This document shows positions 20,450-29,248 of a stretch of DNA of 64,000 nucleotides, piece after piece (the stretch's first letter is position 1; each line of letters starts with the position of its first letter). Under the pieces are notes generated by a model that was not told the origin of the DNA, did no database searches, and saw only the letters and a list, made by a program, of their open reading frames with translations. The position numbers were made by a program, and so were the translations under genes. The stretch is from Aquimixticola soesokkakensis (lineage in GTDB: Bacteria > Pseudomonadota > Alphaproteobacteria > Rhodobacterales > Rhodobacteraceae). The stretch lies in NCBI RefSeq assembly GCF_900172375.1, contig NZ_FWFS01000001.1, positions 553,777 to 617,776 of the forward strand, given 5' to 3'.

Positions 20450-20676
20450 CAAGAAATCCAAATCAGGGCACGCTGTTGTGGCGCGCATGTGAGAGCAGGC
20501 TTCGGGAGGAAGCGTTCGAAAGATGCCCTATGCTGACCGCAAACCGCGCGCGGCTCAATCCGACACGCTCAAACAAGTTCTGCGCGCTGGCGCACATCCA
20601 AAAGGTCCCCATGCGCGCAAAACCGCCGGTTAGGCGCGGCCCTGCGCAGAGTGCACTTTGGGGGGCGCAGGAAAAA

Positions 20677-20695
20677 GGCCCGCAAAATGCGGGCC
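20677..20695 (-). terminator. Terminator after the OmpA/coiled-coil pair
   Basis: GGCCCGCA (20677-20684) pairs with TGCGGGCC (20688-20695) around a three-base loop, followed on the minus strand by five T. Confidence 0.8.
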
Positions 20696-20725
20696 CTGAG
20701 GGATATGTACTGTCCTGAGCCGCGT

Positions 20726-21052
20726 TTACTGGCTGTTCACGCGCTCGATATAGGCGCGCAGTTCCTCGGCTTCATGGCGGGCTTCGCGCAGCCCCTCCAT
20801 CGCGGCGCGCAATTCGGCCTCGGACTGGTTGGCCTGATTGGTCATCTCCGCTTCGCGCTGCTGGAAATAGGCAACGGCCTGATCGCGCGCCTCCTCGGCT
20901 TCGTGCAGCTGCTGGGCCATGCGGTCGACTTCGCCCATTTCCCCGCGCGACACGCGGGTAAAGCGGTGGATCAGCCAATGCGAAAACCACCCCATCAAAT
21001 AGGTGATGAACAAGATGATGGCGGTGGCGATGATAAACTTGGCTCTATCCAT
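20726..21052 (-). CDS. Membrane-anchored coiled-coil protein, unknown
   Basis: A 108-residue protein with one N-terminal membrane span (IIATAIILFITYLMGWF, about residues 7-23) and a long charged coiled coil from about residue 42 to the end (HEAEEARDQAVAYF, ELRAAMEGLREAR). The ATG overlaps the stop codon of the OmpA gene by one base (TAATG), so the two are translationally coupled and likely form a complex. No named family recognised. Confidence 0.78.
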   Translation of the reverse strand: MDRAKFIIATAIILFITYLMGWFSHWLIHRFTRVSRGEMGEVDRMAQQLHEAEEARDQAVAYFQQREAEMTNQANQSEAELRAAMEGLREARHEAEELRAYIERVNSQ

Positions 21053-22977
21053 TACTCGGTCGTTCCCTCGTCCGTCTCTGTCTCTGCGCCGCTGTCGGGC
21101 GCGTTTTCTGTGGGGGCATCGCCCGTTTCATCCGCCGTTTGCGCGCGCGCCGTGTCGCCTGCGAGGCGGAATTCGATGCGCCGGTTGGCCTCGCGGCCCT
21201 CTTCGGTGCCGTTGTCGGCAACCGGATCTGCCTCGCCATACCCCTTTGCCGTAAGCGCTACGTCCAGAACGCGGCGCCCGATCAACGCGTTGACGACGGC
21301 ATCCGCGCGCGCTTGGGACAGGGACAGATTGCCCTCCTCGCCGCCGGAGCTGTCGGTGTATCCGGCGACTTCCATCGCGGCGCCGTCGCATTTGCGCAGC
21401 ACGTCGGCCAGATCGTCCAGCGTGCGCGCGCTGTCTTGGGACACTTCAGCCGACCCGCTGTCAAAGATGATTTTATTGGCGGCCATCACGCTGTTGAGAT
21501 CGGCAACGCATTCCGCAGGCGTGGGCAAGGCCAGCGTTTCGTCCAGGCGCTTCACATAGGTCACGTCGATGTCAAAAACCGCACCATCGCCAAGCTTGTC
21601 GGACAGGATGCGCGCGATTTCGGCTTTGGCCGTTTGCGCGCCGGAATTGCCGCTGACGCGGACCTCATCGGCCGTCATCGTCACCGATCCGTCGTTGAGC
21701 CAGCTGAGGGCCTCCAGCGCGGCCAGCGTGCGCAGCGACCAGCCCTCGGGCAGGGTTTCGTCGATATTCATCGCGCTATACACAAGCCCTGCGCCAAACA
21801 GCGCGCGCGCATAGCTTTCGGTGGCGGTTTCGGTGCGCTCGTCCGCGATGCGTCCGCGCAGTTGCACCCGCCCCTCGGTCGAACGCTGGGCGGTGAATTC
21901 GATCACCGCATCGCTGGGGGTAGCATCGACCACCACGGGCATTTCGGCATGCAGGGTAAAGGTCGAGGGCAGGGCCGCTTTCAGATCGCCCGAGACGACA
22001 TCAAAGGCGGCGCGTGTGGTTTGGGGACCGGCCAAAAGGGAAACATCCGTGTCGGAAAAGGTCACAGACCCTGCGCCCATCGCGTTCACAGCCTCAAGGC
22101 CCGCGCGCACGGCCTCGGCCCAGCGCGGCGAGGGGGAGCCAAGCCCGAGCGTGCAGGCAGGGGAGTCCACACCTGCAGCGCGCGCTGCGGCCAGAATGCG
22201 TGCGTGGCCCTGCGGCGTTTCGGCGGAACAGGCATCGAAATGCGCACCATCATCATCGATGACGAAGCGTAGGGTGAAGGGCGTGATCACGGGGCGGGGG
22301 GCCGTAATGTCGATGGTCACCGGCATCCCGCGCGGCTTGGCGCGATTCAGGTCGGTTTCAAAGCGGCTTTTTTGCGTTTCGCTGTCGGCAAGCGCGGTGA
22401 CAGTGATGCGATCCGCGGCCAGCGACAGTTTCGAGCGGGGCAATTCGCGCACGGCCATCAGGCCGAAATTCATCACCGCGTCCCAACGCTCGGGGACGGG
22501 GTAATCCGCGCTTTCGATAAAGTTGACAATTTCGCCGACCCCCGTTGTGGCCTCGATCGTTTCCATCGCGGCCTCCATGTCCCAGGCGGCGGGCACGAGG
22601 CCCATCATCGAGACGCCATCGTCATTGCGCAGGATTTCGATGGAAAAACGCGGGGCGGGGATGGCTTCGCGTTCGGCCACCTGCATGGCGTTGATCACGC
22701 GGGCACTGTCCACAACGTGACCGGCGGCGCGCAGGGCTTCGATGCGGGCGGTTTCCGAAGGCGCTTCGCCCTCGAGGATCACCTGCAACCCGTCGGTTTG
22801 CACCGTGGCCCACTCATGCCCCGAATTCATCATCTGCTGGGCGACGGTCCTGGCCGAGGACGTTTCGATCACGCGGACGGCCAGTGCGGCGGCCAGAAGA
22901 CAGGCAATCGCCGCGAGGACGAGAGCACCTAAAACGGGAAGCGGGTTTTGCGGACGCATTGGGTCGGGCGGCACCAT
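21052..22977 (-). CDS. OmpA-domain protein with uncleaved N-terminal anchor
   Basis: A 641-residue protein. Residues ~12-35 are a long hydrophobic segment (LPVLGALVLAAIACLLAAAL) with no obvious signal cleavage site, suggesting an inner-membrane anchor. A long periplasmic region with repeated BON-like segments (VILEGEAPSETARIEALR) follows. The C-terminal ~110 residues are a peptidoglycan-binding OmpA domain: IIFDSGSAEVS, VAGYTDSSGGEEGN, LSLSQARADAVV, GYGEADPVADN and REANRRIEF. The last ~35 residues are acidic and disordered. Architecture resembles MotB-like or Pal-like tethers linking membrane to wall. The exact start (22977 or 22959) is uncertain. Confidence 0.87.
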   Translation of the reverse strand: MVPPDPMRPQNPLPVLGALVLAAIACLLAAALAVRVIETSSARTVAQQMMNSGHEWATVQTDGLQVILEGEAPSETARIEALRAAGHVVDSARVINAMQVAEREAIPAPRFSIEILRNDDGVSMMGLVPAAWDMEAAMETIEATTGVGEIVNFIESADYPVPERWDAVMNFGLMAVRELPRSKLSLAADRITVTALADSETQKSRFETDLNRAKPRGMPVTIDITAPRPVITPFTLRFVIDDDGAHFDACSAETPQGHARILAAARAAGVDSPACTLGLGSPSPRWAEAVRAGLEAVNAMGAGSVTFSDTDVSLLAGPQTTRAAFDVVSGDLKAALPSTFTLHAEMPVVVDATPSDAVIEFTAQRSTEGRVQLRGRIADERTETATESYARALFGAGLVYSAMNIDETLPEGWSLRTLAALEALSWLNDGSVTMTADEVRVSGNSGAQTAKAEIARILSDKLGDGAVFDIDVTYVKRLDETLALPTPAECVADLNSVMAANKIIFDSGSAEVSQDSARTLDDLADVLRKCDGAAMEVAGYTDSSGGEEGNLSLSQARADAVVNALIGRRVLDVALTAKGYGEADPVADNGTEEGREANRRIEFRLAGDTARAQTADETGDAPTENAPDSGAETETDEGTTE

Positions 22978-23025
22978 TCTTGTGAGCGTTGCGATGTCTT
23001 TAATTGCAGGGGGCGTCTATCGCAA

Positions 23026-24024
23026 TCAAAGGAAAAGTGATGCGGCAAGAAATAGCGCAGCCAAAAGCCCCGTATCGCGATTGGCGCGAAACAGCATCAT
23101 GCAGCGATCCGGGTTTTCGGTGTCGAGCTTGGCCATCTGCCAGACCAGATGCCAGCCAAAGGCCCAAGGGGCGATCAAGGCAACGACAAGGCGCAGGATG
23201 TTCTCTTGCGGTGCGACGGCCTCGACGATGCTCGCCGCCATCAAAACGACCGAGATCACCAGAAAGCGCTTGAGCCAGCGCGCGGTGTCGCTGCCAAACA
23301 GGCGCGCGGTGGACTTCACACCGATCAGCGCGTCGTCCTCCTTGTCCTGATGGGCGTAGATCGTGTCGTAAAACAGCGTCCAGGCGATGCCGCAGAGGTA
23401 CAAAAATCCGGCCACACGATCGATGCGCCCCGTAGTGGCGGCATAGGCGAGCAGCGCCCCCCAGTTGAAGGCGAGGCCCAGAAACACCTGTGGCCACCAC
23501 GTAAACCGCTTGGCGAAAGGGTAGATCGCGACCAGCGCCAGCGAGGCAACGCCAAGCCCGATTGCCAAAGGCCCGAAGCTGAGGAGAATCGCAAAGGCCA
23601 CCAGCGCCTGCACCGCCATCCAGACGCCCGCCTGTTTGACGCTGACCTGCCCCGAAGGGATCGGCCGCGAGCGGGTGCGCGCCACCGAGGCGTCAAAATC
23701 GCGATCCGTGATATCGTTCCACGTACAGCCCGCGCCGCGCATCAACCACGCCCCAAGGGCGCAGCCGACCATCAGCCAGACGTCGCGCAGCCCGAATGCG
23801 CCGTTCACGCTTGCGCCCAAAAGCACCGCCCACCAGCAGGGGATCAGCAAAAGCCACGTGCCGATCGGGCGGTCCGCGCGGCTTAGACGCAGGTAGGGGC
23901 GCGTTGCGGCGGGCGCGCGGGTATCGACCCAATTGCCCGTGACCGCATCATGGACCTGACCTGTCACAGGCGCAGATGTCATTTCCGGCGTGCTTGCCTC
24001 TGGCGCTTGGCGCTCGCTGCTCAT
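23026..24024 (-). CDS. ubiA: 4-hydroxybenzoate polyprenyltransferase
   Basis: Attaches the polyprenyl tail to 4-hydroxybenzoate in ubiquinone synthesis, in the inner membrane. The 332-residue product has about eight hydrophobic spans and both Asp-rich prenyl-diphosphate motifs: NDITDRDFD near residue 104 and YAHQDKEDD near residue 226. The ~50-residue polar N-terminal extension (SSERQAPEAS) is longer than in E. coli. The start MSSERQ has GGCC/AAAG sequence upstream. It lies divergent from rsmE with only 12 bases between start codons, so the promoters must overlap the opposite coding regions. Confidence 0.94.
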   Translation of the reverse strand: MSSERQAPEASTPEMTSAPVTGQVHDAVTGNWVDTRAPAATRPYLRLSRADRPIGTWLLLIPCWWAVLLGASVNGAFGLRDVWLMVGCALGAWLMRGAGCTWNDITDRDFDASVARTRSRPIPSGQVSVKQAGVWMAVQALVAFAILLSFGPLAIGLGVASLALVAIYPFAKRFTWWPQVFLGLAFNWGALLAYAATTGRIDRVAGFLYLCGIAWTLFYDTIYAHQDKEDDALIGVKSTARLFGSDTARWLKRFLVISVVLMAASIVEAVAPQENILRLVVALIAPWAFGWHLVWQMAKLDTENPDRCMMLFRANRDTGLLAALFLAASLFL

Positions 24025-24036
24025 ATCTTTGGCCCC

Positions 24037-24789
24037 ATGTCGAATTCCAATTCCGCCAATGCGAAAGTCAGGCTGTTTGTAGAGCACCCTTTGCAGGCTT
24101 TACAAACCATTCCTCTGACCGAGGCCCAATCGCACTACCTCTTTTCGGTGATGCGGATGGGAGAGGGTGCGCCGGTTCTGCTGTTCAACGGCGTGGACGG
24201 CGAATGGCTGGCCACCGTCGAGACCGCTCATAAAAAGCGCGGCGCGCTGGCGTGCGTCGAACAAACACGCCCCCTGCATCTGCCGCCCGACCTGTGGCTG
24301 ATGTTTGCGCCGCTCAAAAAGGCGCGCACCGATTTCATCGTGGAAAAAGCCGCCGAAATGGGGGCCGCCCGTATCGTGCCGGTGCAAACCGATTTCACCA
24401 ATGCCGACCGCATCCGCCAGGACCGCCTGCAAGCCCATGCTCTGGAAGCCGCCGAGCAATGCGGCGGCACTTTTGTGCCTGAGGTGAGCGAGCTGATGCG
24501 CCTCGACAAGCTGCTGGAGGGCTGGGACGCAAGCCGGCGCATCCTGTTTTGCGACGAGGACCTTGTGGGGCAGGGGCGCTGGCTGGATCAGCAGGGTGCG
24601 GGCAGGGACACGGGCCCGTGGGCGATCCTGATCGGTCCCGAGGGCGGTTTTTCCGCGGCCGAGCGCAAGCGCCTGCACGCGTTGCCCTTTGCGCATCCCG
24701 TTTCGCTCGGCCCGCGCATCCTGCGCGCCGATACGGCCGCCGTGGCGGCGCTGACCCTGTGGCAAAACGCGCTGGGGGACTGGACGTGA
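24037..24789 (+). CDS. rsmE: 16S rRNA m3U1498 methyltransferase
   Basis: Methylates N3 of U1498 in 16S rRNA. The 250-residue SPOUT-class enzyme has an N-terminal PUA-like part (RLFVEHPL, HYLFSVMRMGEG) and the C-terminal knot with IGPEGGFSAAERK and SLGPRILRADTAAVAAL, which bind S-adenosylmethionine. The middle EKAAEMGAARIVPVQTDFT is also conserved. MSNSNSANAK is taken as start, since the upstream extension overlaps the ubiA coding region. The next gene overlaps by four bases (GTGA). Confidence 0.95.
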   Translation: MSNSNSANAKVRLFVEHPLQALQTIPLTEAQSHYLFSVMRMGEGAPVLLFNGVDGEWLATVETAHKKRGALACVEQTRPLHLPPDLWLMFAPLKKARTDFIVEKAAEMGAARIVPVQTDFTNADRIRQDRLQAHALEAAEQCGGTFVPEVSELMRLDKLLEGWDASRRILFCDEDLVGQGRWLDQQGAGRDTGPWAILIGPEGGFSAAERKRLHALPFAHPVSLGPRILRADTAAVAALTLWQNALGDWT

Positions 24790-25295
24790 TCCGCGCCGAG
24801 CTTGCGCGCCGCCTCAAACGCTTTGCCGAGCCGCTCGGGGCGTTTGCGGGGGCACTTTTGTGCCTCTGGGCGGCGCTGACCACCTTTGGTGTGACGCGCT
24901 GGGTGATGGCAGTCTTTGCGCTGGCGGCTCTGTGCTTTGGCCTTGTGGCCTTGCAGCGTGCGCTGTTTCGGGCGCGCGGTGTGGGCACGGGGCTGGTCGA
25001 AGTGGACGAGGGCATGCTGCGCTACATGTCCGCCTTTGACGGCGGCGAGGTGGAAATTACCGCCATCGACAGCCTGTGGTTGCTGCCCGCCCAGCGCGGC
25101 GCGGCGCATTGGCAGGTCGAGGGCAAGGAGGGCAGCCGCCTGCGCATTCCGGTGGATGCCGCAGGGGCCGATCAACTGTTCGACGTTTTTGCACAGTTGC
25201 CCGGCATTGAAACAGGCCGGATGCTGCGCCAGCTGCGCGACGCCCCCGACACCCCCGTTGTCATCTGGTCCTCGCGTCGCGTCACCCTCCACTGA
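24786..25295 (+). CDS. Membrane protein of unknown function, coupled to rsmE
   Basis: A 169-residue protein starting at GTG, which overlaps the rsmE stop codon (GTGA). Two adjacent hydrophobic spans (about residues 13-33 and 39-58) precede a soluble domain with alternating beta strands (TGLVEVDEGMLRYM, DSLWLLPAQRG, RLRIPVDAAGADQ). This resembles small bacterial PH-like membrane proteins, but I cannot name the family. Overlap implies translational coupling with rsmE. gshA follows about 100 bases later. Confidence 0.75.
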   Translation: MIRAELARRLKRFAEPLGAFAGALLCLWAALTTFGVTRWVMAVFALAALCFGLVALQRALFRARGVGTGLVEVDEGMLRYMSAFDGGEVEITAIDSLWLLPAQRGAAHWQVEGKEGSRLRIPVDAAGADQLFDVFAQLPGIETGRMLRQLRDAPDTPVVIWSSRRVTLH

Positions 25296-25398
25296 GGGGC
25301 TTTCGCCGCTGTGAAACGGCGTGGGTGCATTGACTTCCCCAAAGTCCTGCACCAACTCTGACCCAACCGATCAAAAGACACAAAAGCCGGAGAAACAC

Positions 25399-26769
25399 AT
25401 GTCGATACCCCAATCCGGCGGCGGCCTGATCCAATCTCACGACGACCTCGTCGCGTACCTCGCGTCCGGATGCAAACCCGCCGAGGCGTGGCGCATCGGA
25501 ACCGAGCACGAAAAATTCGGCTACTGCAAAGACACGTTGAACCCCATCCCCTATTCGGGCGAACGCTCGGTGCAGGCGGTGCTCGAAGGGTTGCAAGACC
25601 GCTACGGCTGGGATCATGTGTTTGAGGGGGCCTATCTGATCGGCCTGACCAAAGAGGGCGCGAATGTGTCGCTCGAACCGGGTGGGCAACTGGAATTGTC
25701 GGGCGCACCGCTCGAAAATATCCACCAGACCTGCGACGAGGTGAACACGCATCTTCGCGAAGTCAAAGATATCGCGGATGAAATCGGCGTGCGCTTCATC
25801 GGGCTGGGCGCGGCCCCCCATTGGACCCACGACCAAATGCCGGTGATGCCCAAGGGGCGCTACCGCCTGATGACCGACTACATGGGGCGCGTTGGCACCC
25901 ATGGCACGCAGATGATGTACCGGACCTGTACGGTGCAGGTGAACCTTGATTTCGCCTCCGAAGCCGACATGGTGCAAAAGTTCCGCACCTCTTTGGCGTT
26001 GCAACCCGTGGCCACCGCGCTTTTTGCCAATTCGCCCTTCTTCGAGGGCAAGTTGAACGGCCATAAATCGTGGCGTTCGCGCATCTGGCGCGACCTCGAC
26101 GCTGCGCGTACCGGCATGTTGCCCTTCGTGTTCGAGGACGGCATGGGGTTCGAGCGCTACGTGGATTACGCCCTCGATGTGCCGATGTATTTCGTCTATC
26201 GCGACGGCAAATATATCGACGCGCTGGGCATGTCGTTTCGCGATTTCCTCAAAGGCAAACTGCCCGCCCTTCCCGGCGAAAAGCCCACACTTTCCGATTG
26301 GGCCGATCACCTTACCACCGCATTTCCCGAAGTGCGGATCAAGAAATACATGGAAATGCGCGGGGCCGATGGCGGCCCGTGGCGGCGCCTCTGTGCGCTG
26401 CCGGCCTTTTGGGTCGGTCTGCTTTACGATCAGTCCACGCTCGATGGGGCGTGGGATCTGGTCAAGGACTGGACGCCGCAGTTTCGCGAGGAATTGCGTG
26501 TTGCGGCCTCGGTCGACGGGCTTCAGGCCGAAGTGGACGGTGTCAAAATGATGGACCTTGCGCGGCGCGCGGTTGCGCTGTCCGAAGCGGGGCTGAAGGC
26601 GCGCGCACGCGTTGGTGCGGGGGGGCTGGTGCCGGATGAAACCCACTTCCTGTCGGCGCTCAAGGATACGTTGGAAACAGGCCAAACCCCTGCGGACGAG
26701 TTGATCGCCAAATTCAACGGCGACTGGAACGGCGATGTGACCAAAGTCTTCGACGAATACTCCTACTAA
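25399..26769 (+). CDS. gshA: Glutamate-cysteine ligase, plant/alphaproteobacterial type
   Basis: Catalyses the first step of glutathione synthesis, joining glutamate and cysteine with ATP in the cytoplasm. The 456-residue product belongs to the class shared by plants and alphaproteobacteria: RIGTEHEKFGY (residues 32-42), EGAYLIGLTKEGANVSLEPGG split across residues ~75-95, MPKGRYRLMTDYM, and TCTVQVNLDF. It is unlike the E. coli enzyme. GGAG precedes the ATG. It is closed by a bidirectional terminator shared with the opposing pyr operon. Confidence 0.95.
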   Translation: MSIPQSGGGLIQSHDDLVAYLASGCKPAEAWRIGTEHEKFGYCKDTLNPIPYSGERSVQAVLEGLQDRYGWDHVFEGAYLIGLTKEGANVSLEPGGQLELSGAPLENIHQTCDEVNTHLREVKDIADEIGVRFIGLGAAPHWTHDQMPVMPKGRYRLMTDYMGRVGTHGTQMMYRTCTVQVNLDFASEADMVQKFRTSLALQPVATALFANSPFFEGKLNGHKSWRSRIWRDLDAARTGMLPFVFEDGMGFERYVDYALDVPMYFVYRDGKYIDALGMSFRDFLKGKLPALPGEKPTLSDWADHLTTAFPEVRIKKYMEMRGADGGPWRRLCALPAFWVGLLYDQSTLDGAWDLVKDWTPQFREELRVAASVDGLQAEVDGVKMMDLARRAVALSEAGLKARARVGAGGLVPDETHFLSALKDTLETGQTPADELIAKFNGDWNGDVTKVFDEYSY

Positions 26770-26792
26770 GTCCCGCCGACCCCGAGAGACAA

Positions 26793-26821
26793 AAAAGCCC
26801 CGCCAAATTTGCGGGGCTTTT
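26793..26821. terminator. Bidirectional terminator between gshA and the pyr operon
   Basis: AAAAGCCCCGC (26793-26803) pairs with GCGGGGCTTTT (26811-26821); A and T tracts flank both sides. Confidence 0.85.
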
Positions 26822-26843
26822 GGTTTTCTGGGCGCTGCGCGGA

Positions 26844-27272
26844 TCAGACCTCGTCGCGGCGCACCGAGGGGATGGCGGAGGTGTCGAGTGCGATATCGTC
26901 GGCCACAGGCGCGTTCGACAAAGGGTCGCTGCCAAAACGGTTGGTGCTGTCATCGCCCTTTTTGACATACCACACCAGCAGCACGATCCAGCCGATGATC
27001 GGGATCAGCGTGAGCAACTGCCACCAGCCGGTGCGATTGATGTCGTGCAAGCGGCGCGCGCCAGCGGCAAAGGTCGGGATGACAAGTGCCAGCGAGAACA
27101 AGCTGCTCAGAGGCGAAAGGTCGCCCATCCCCAACAGCATGTCGACAAGGCTGAGCAAGAATTGGCCAAGGACCGAAAACAGAATGAAATACCAATATTC
27201 CGAACGCGGCGCACGACCCGAAAAGGTGGCGTATTTCTGAAGACAGGTTTTGGTGGCAGTTTTGAAATCCAT
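26844..27272 (-). CDS. DUF805 membrane protein
   Basis: A 142-residue inner-membrane protein with about three to four hydrophobic spans and the DUF805 signature: KYATFSGRAPRSEYWYF near the N-terminus and RRLHDINRTGWWQLL in the middle. The C-terminal ~35 residues are polar. It is the last gene of the pyrB-plsY transcript, 20 bases after plsY. Family function unknown. Confidence 0.9.
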   Translation of the reverse strand: MDFKTATKTCLQKYATFSGRAPRSEYWYFILFSVLGQFLLSLVDMLLGMGDLSPLSSLFSLALVIPTFAAGARRLHDINRTGWWQLLTLIPIIGWIVLLVWYVKKGDDSTNRFGSDPLSNAPVADDIALDTSAIPSVRRDEV

Positions 27273-27292
27273 TTTGGATGTCCCTCGTTACT

Positions 27293-27883
27293 TTATTTTT
27301 TACCGATTTTCGGCTCGGTGCCTGCACGCAGACGGGCGATGTTTGACCTGTGTTTGAAAAAGATGAAAGCCGTCAGGATCAAAATAAGCAACGCCCCATG
27401 GGGATGGTACAGAAAAAACGCGAAAACCGGCGCGGCCAGCGCGGCAATTAGAGCCGAAAGCGACGAATAGCGCGTCAAAACAGCGACAAGCAGCCATGTG
27501 GCGCAGGCGAGCAGGCCGACAGGCCAGCTGAGCGCCAGAAGCGTGCCCAGAAAGGTTGCGACCCCTTTTCCGCCTTTGAAGTTCAAAAACACCGGATACA
27601 GATGGCCGAGCATGGCAAACAGCGCCGCGACACCGGCACCGCTTTCCCCGACCAGCGCGCGCGCAATGAGCACGGCCAGCGCGCCTTTGCCACTATCGCC
27701 CAGCAGGGTCAGAAAGGCGGCCGGTTTGTTGCCCGTGCGCAGCACGTTGGTCGCGCCGATATTGCCCGACCCGATGGCGCGCAGATCGCCAAGGCCGAAC
27801 AGCCGCGCCATCACAATGCCAAAGGGAATGGAGCCCAGCAGATAGGCCAGCAGGGCGGTGAGGAACAGCAGCAAAAGCGTCAT
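27293..27883 (-). CDS. plsY: Glycerol-3-phosphate acyltransferase
   Basis: Transfers the acyl group of acyl-phosphate to glycerol-3-phosphate, the first committed step of phospholipid synthesis. The 196-residue membrane protein shows the three cytoplasmic PlsY motifs: [25 protein letters not shown] (residues ~39-50) and [27 protein letters not shown] is the start, with AGAAAGG upstream. It is in an operon with pyrimidine genes, 48 bases after the dihydroorotase homologue, an uncommon pathway mix. Confidence 0.95.
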   Translation of the reverse strand: MTLLLLFLTALLAYLLGSIPFGIVMARLFGLGDLRAIGSGNIGATNVLRTGNKPAAFLTLLGDSGKGALAVLIARALVGESGAGVAALFAMLGHLYPVFLNFKGGKGVATFLGTLLALSWPVGLLACATWLLVAVLTRYSSLSALIAALAAPVFAFFLYHPHGALLILILTAFIFFKHRSNIARLRAGTEPKIGKK

Positions 27884-27931
27884 GTCAAAGACCTTTCTGG
27901 TCAGCAAAAAGGGGCGCTTGGCACCAAAGAC

Positions 27932-29248
27932 CTAGGCCGCAAAAACCTGCGTGCCATCGACCCAGGTGCCCAGAACCTTACCTTCCATCCTTTGCCCGTC
28001 AAAGGGCGTGTTCTTGGATTTCGATTTCAGCTTGAAACGATCCAGCAGGAAGGGCGCATCCGGGTTGAACAGGACCAGATCGGCCGGCGCCCCGACGCTC
28101 AGGCGCCCGCTGTCCAACCCGAGCAATTTCGCAGGATTGAGCGCCATCGCGCGCCACAGCTGCGGCAAGGTCAACCCGCCCGCGTGATACAGGCGCATTG
28201 CGGCGGGCAGCAGCGTTTCCAACCCGACGGCGCCGCCTGCGGCCTCTTCGAACGGCAAGCGTTTGCTTTCCTCGTCCTGCGGCGTGTGCATCGAACAGAT
28301 CACGTCGATCAGCCCGCTGGCCACCGCATCGACCATCGCCATCCGGTCCTCTTCCGAGCGCAGCGGCGGTTTCACTTTGAAAAACGTGCGGTAGTCGCCA
28401 ACGTCGAATTCGTTGAGCGTCAGGTGGTGGATCGACACGCCGGCGGTCACGGGCAAACCGTTGGCCTTGGCGCGTTCCAGCGCGGGCAGGGCGCGCGCCG
28501 TGGTGATCTGGTCGGCATGATAGCGCGCGCCGGTCATCTCGATCAGCGCCATGTCGCGGTCAAACCCCATGCGCTCGGCCATGGGCGAGACGGCAGGCAG
28601 GCCGCGCAGCGACGCGAATTTTCCCGAGGTCACACAGGCCCCTTTGGAGAGGTCTGGATCCTGGGGGTGGGCGATGATGAGCGCGCCCAGCGACTTGGCA
28701 TAGGTCATGCAGCGCTGGAAAATCTTGGTGTTGGTGACAACATGGTCACAGTCGGTGAAGGCCACTGCCCCTGCATCCAGCATAAAGCCGATTTCGACCA
28801 TTTCGGCCCCCGCGCGCGCCTTGGTCAGGGCCGAGAGGTGGCGCACTTTGACGATGGCGTCGGCCTGCGCGCGCCTTTGCACGAATTCCAACCCTTCGGG
28901 CGTGTCGATGGCGGCGGCGGTGTCGGGGCGGGTGATCATCGTGGTGACCCCACCCGCCGCAGCCGCGCGTCCGGCTGTGGCAAAGCTTTCTTTGTTGCGC
29001 TCCCCCGGCTCGGAGACCTTGACCCCCAGATCAACGATCCCCGGAGCGAGGCATTTCCCCGCGCAATCGACGGTGTCACCGGCCTGCTCACCGGCCTGCT
29101 CACCGGCCTGCTCACGGGCCTGCTCATCGGCCTGCGGCGGGGTGGATGTGCCGGTTTCGGCGATCACGCCCTCAGCAACACGCAGCCAGCCGATCTGGTC
29201 CGTCAGCGTTTCAGGATCAATGAGGCGAGCGTTGATAAAAAGGGTCAT
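27932..29248 (-). CDS. pyrC: Dihydroorotase homologue, probably non-catalytic (PyrC'-like)
   Basis: A 438-residue amidohydrolase-fold protein of the dihydroorotase class. The metal-binding HxH of active enzymes is replaced: DLGVKVSEPGE (G75, K77) stands where DxHxHxREPG is expected, and the later conserved Asp before His is Met320 in CSMHTPQ. H194 and H274/275 are kept. The loss matches pseudo-dihydroorotases such as Pseudomonas PyrC', which assemble with aspartate transcarbamoylase but do not catalyse. Residues 42-58 are an EQAG repeat encoded by 12-bp tandem units. Start overlaps the upstream ORF by four bases. A catalytic dihydroorotase must then be encoded elsewhere. Confidence 0.88.
   Translation of the reverse strand: MTLFINARLIDPETLTDQIGWLRVAEGVIAETGTSTPPQADEQAREQAGEQAGEQAGDTVDCAGKCLAPGIVDLGVKVSEPGERNKESFATAGRAAAAGGVTTMITRPDTAAAIDTPEGLEFVQRRAQADAIVKVRHLSALTKARAGAEMVEIGFMLDAGAVAFTDCDHVVTNTKIFQRCMTYAKSLGALIIAHPQDPDLSKGACVTSGKFASLRGLPAVSPMAERMGFDRDMALIEMTGARYHADQITTARALPALERAKANGLPVTAGVSIHHLTLNEFDVGDYRTFFKVKPPLRSEEDRMAMVDAVASGLIDVICSMHTPQDEESKRLPFEEAAGGAVGLETLLPAAMRLYHAGGLTLPQLWRAMALNPAKLLGLDSGRLSVGAPADLVLFNPDAPFLLDRFKLKSKSKNTPFDGQRMEGKVLGTWVDGTQVFAA
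29077..29136 (-). repeat. In-frame 12-bp tandem repeat coding EQAG
   Basis: Five 12-base units: CACCGGCCTGCT three times exactly, then CACGGGCCTGCT and CATCGGCCTGCG. They encode an EQAG-type run in the N-terminal region of the dihydroorotase homologue, on the minus strand. Confidence 0.9.
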
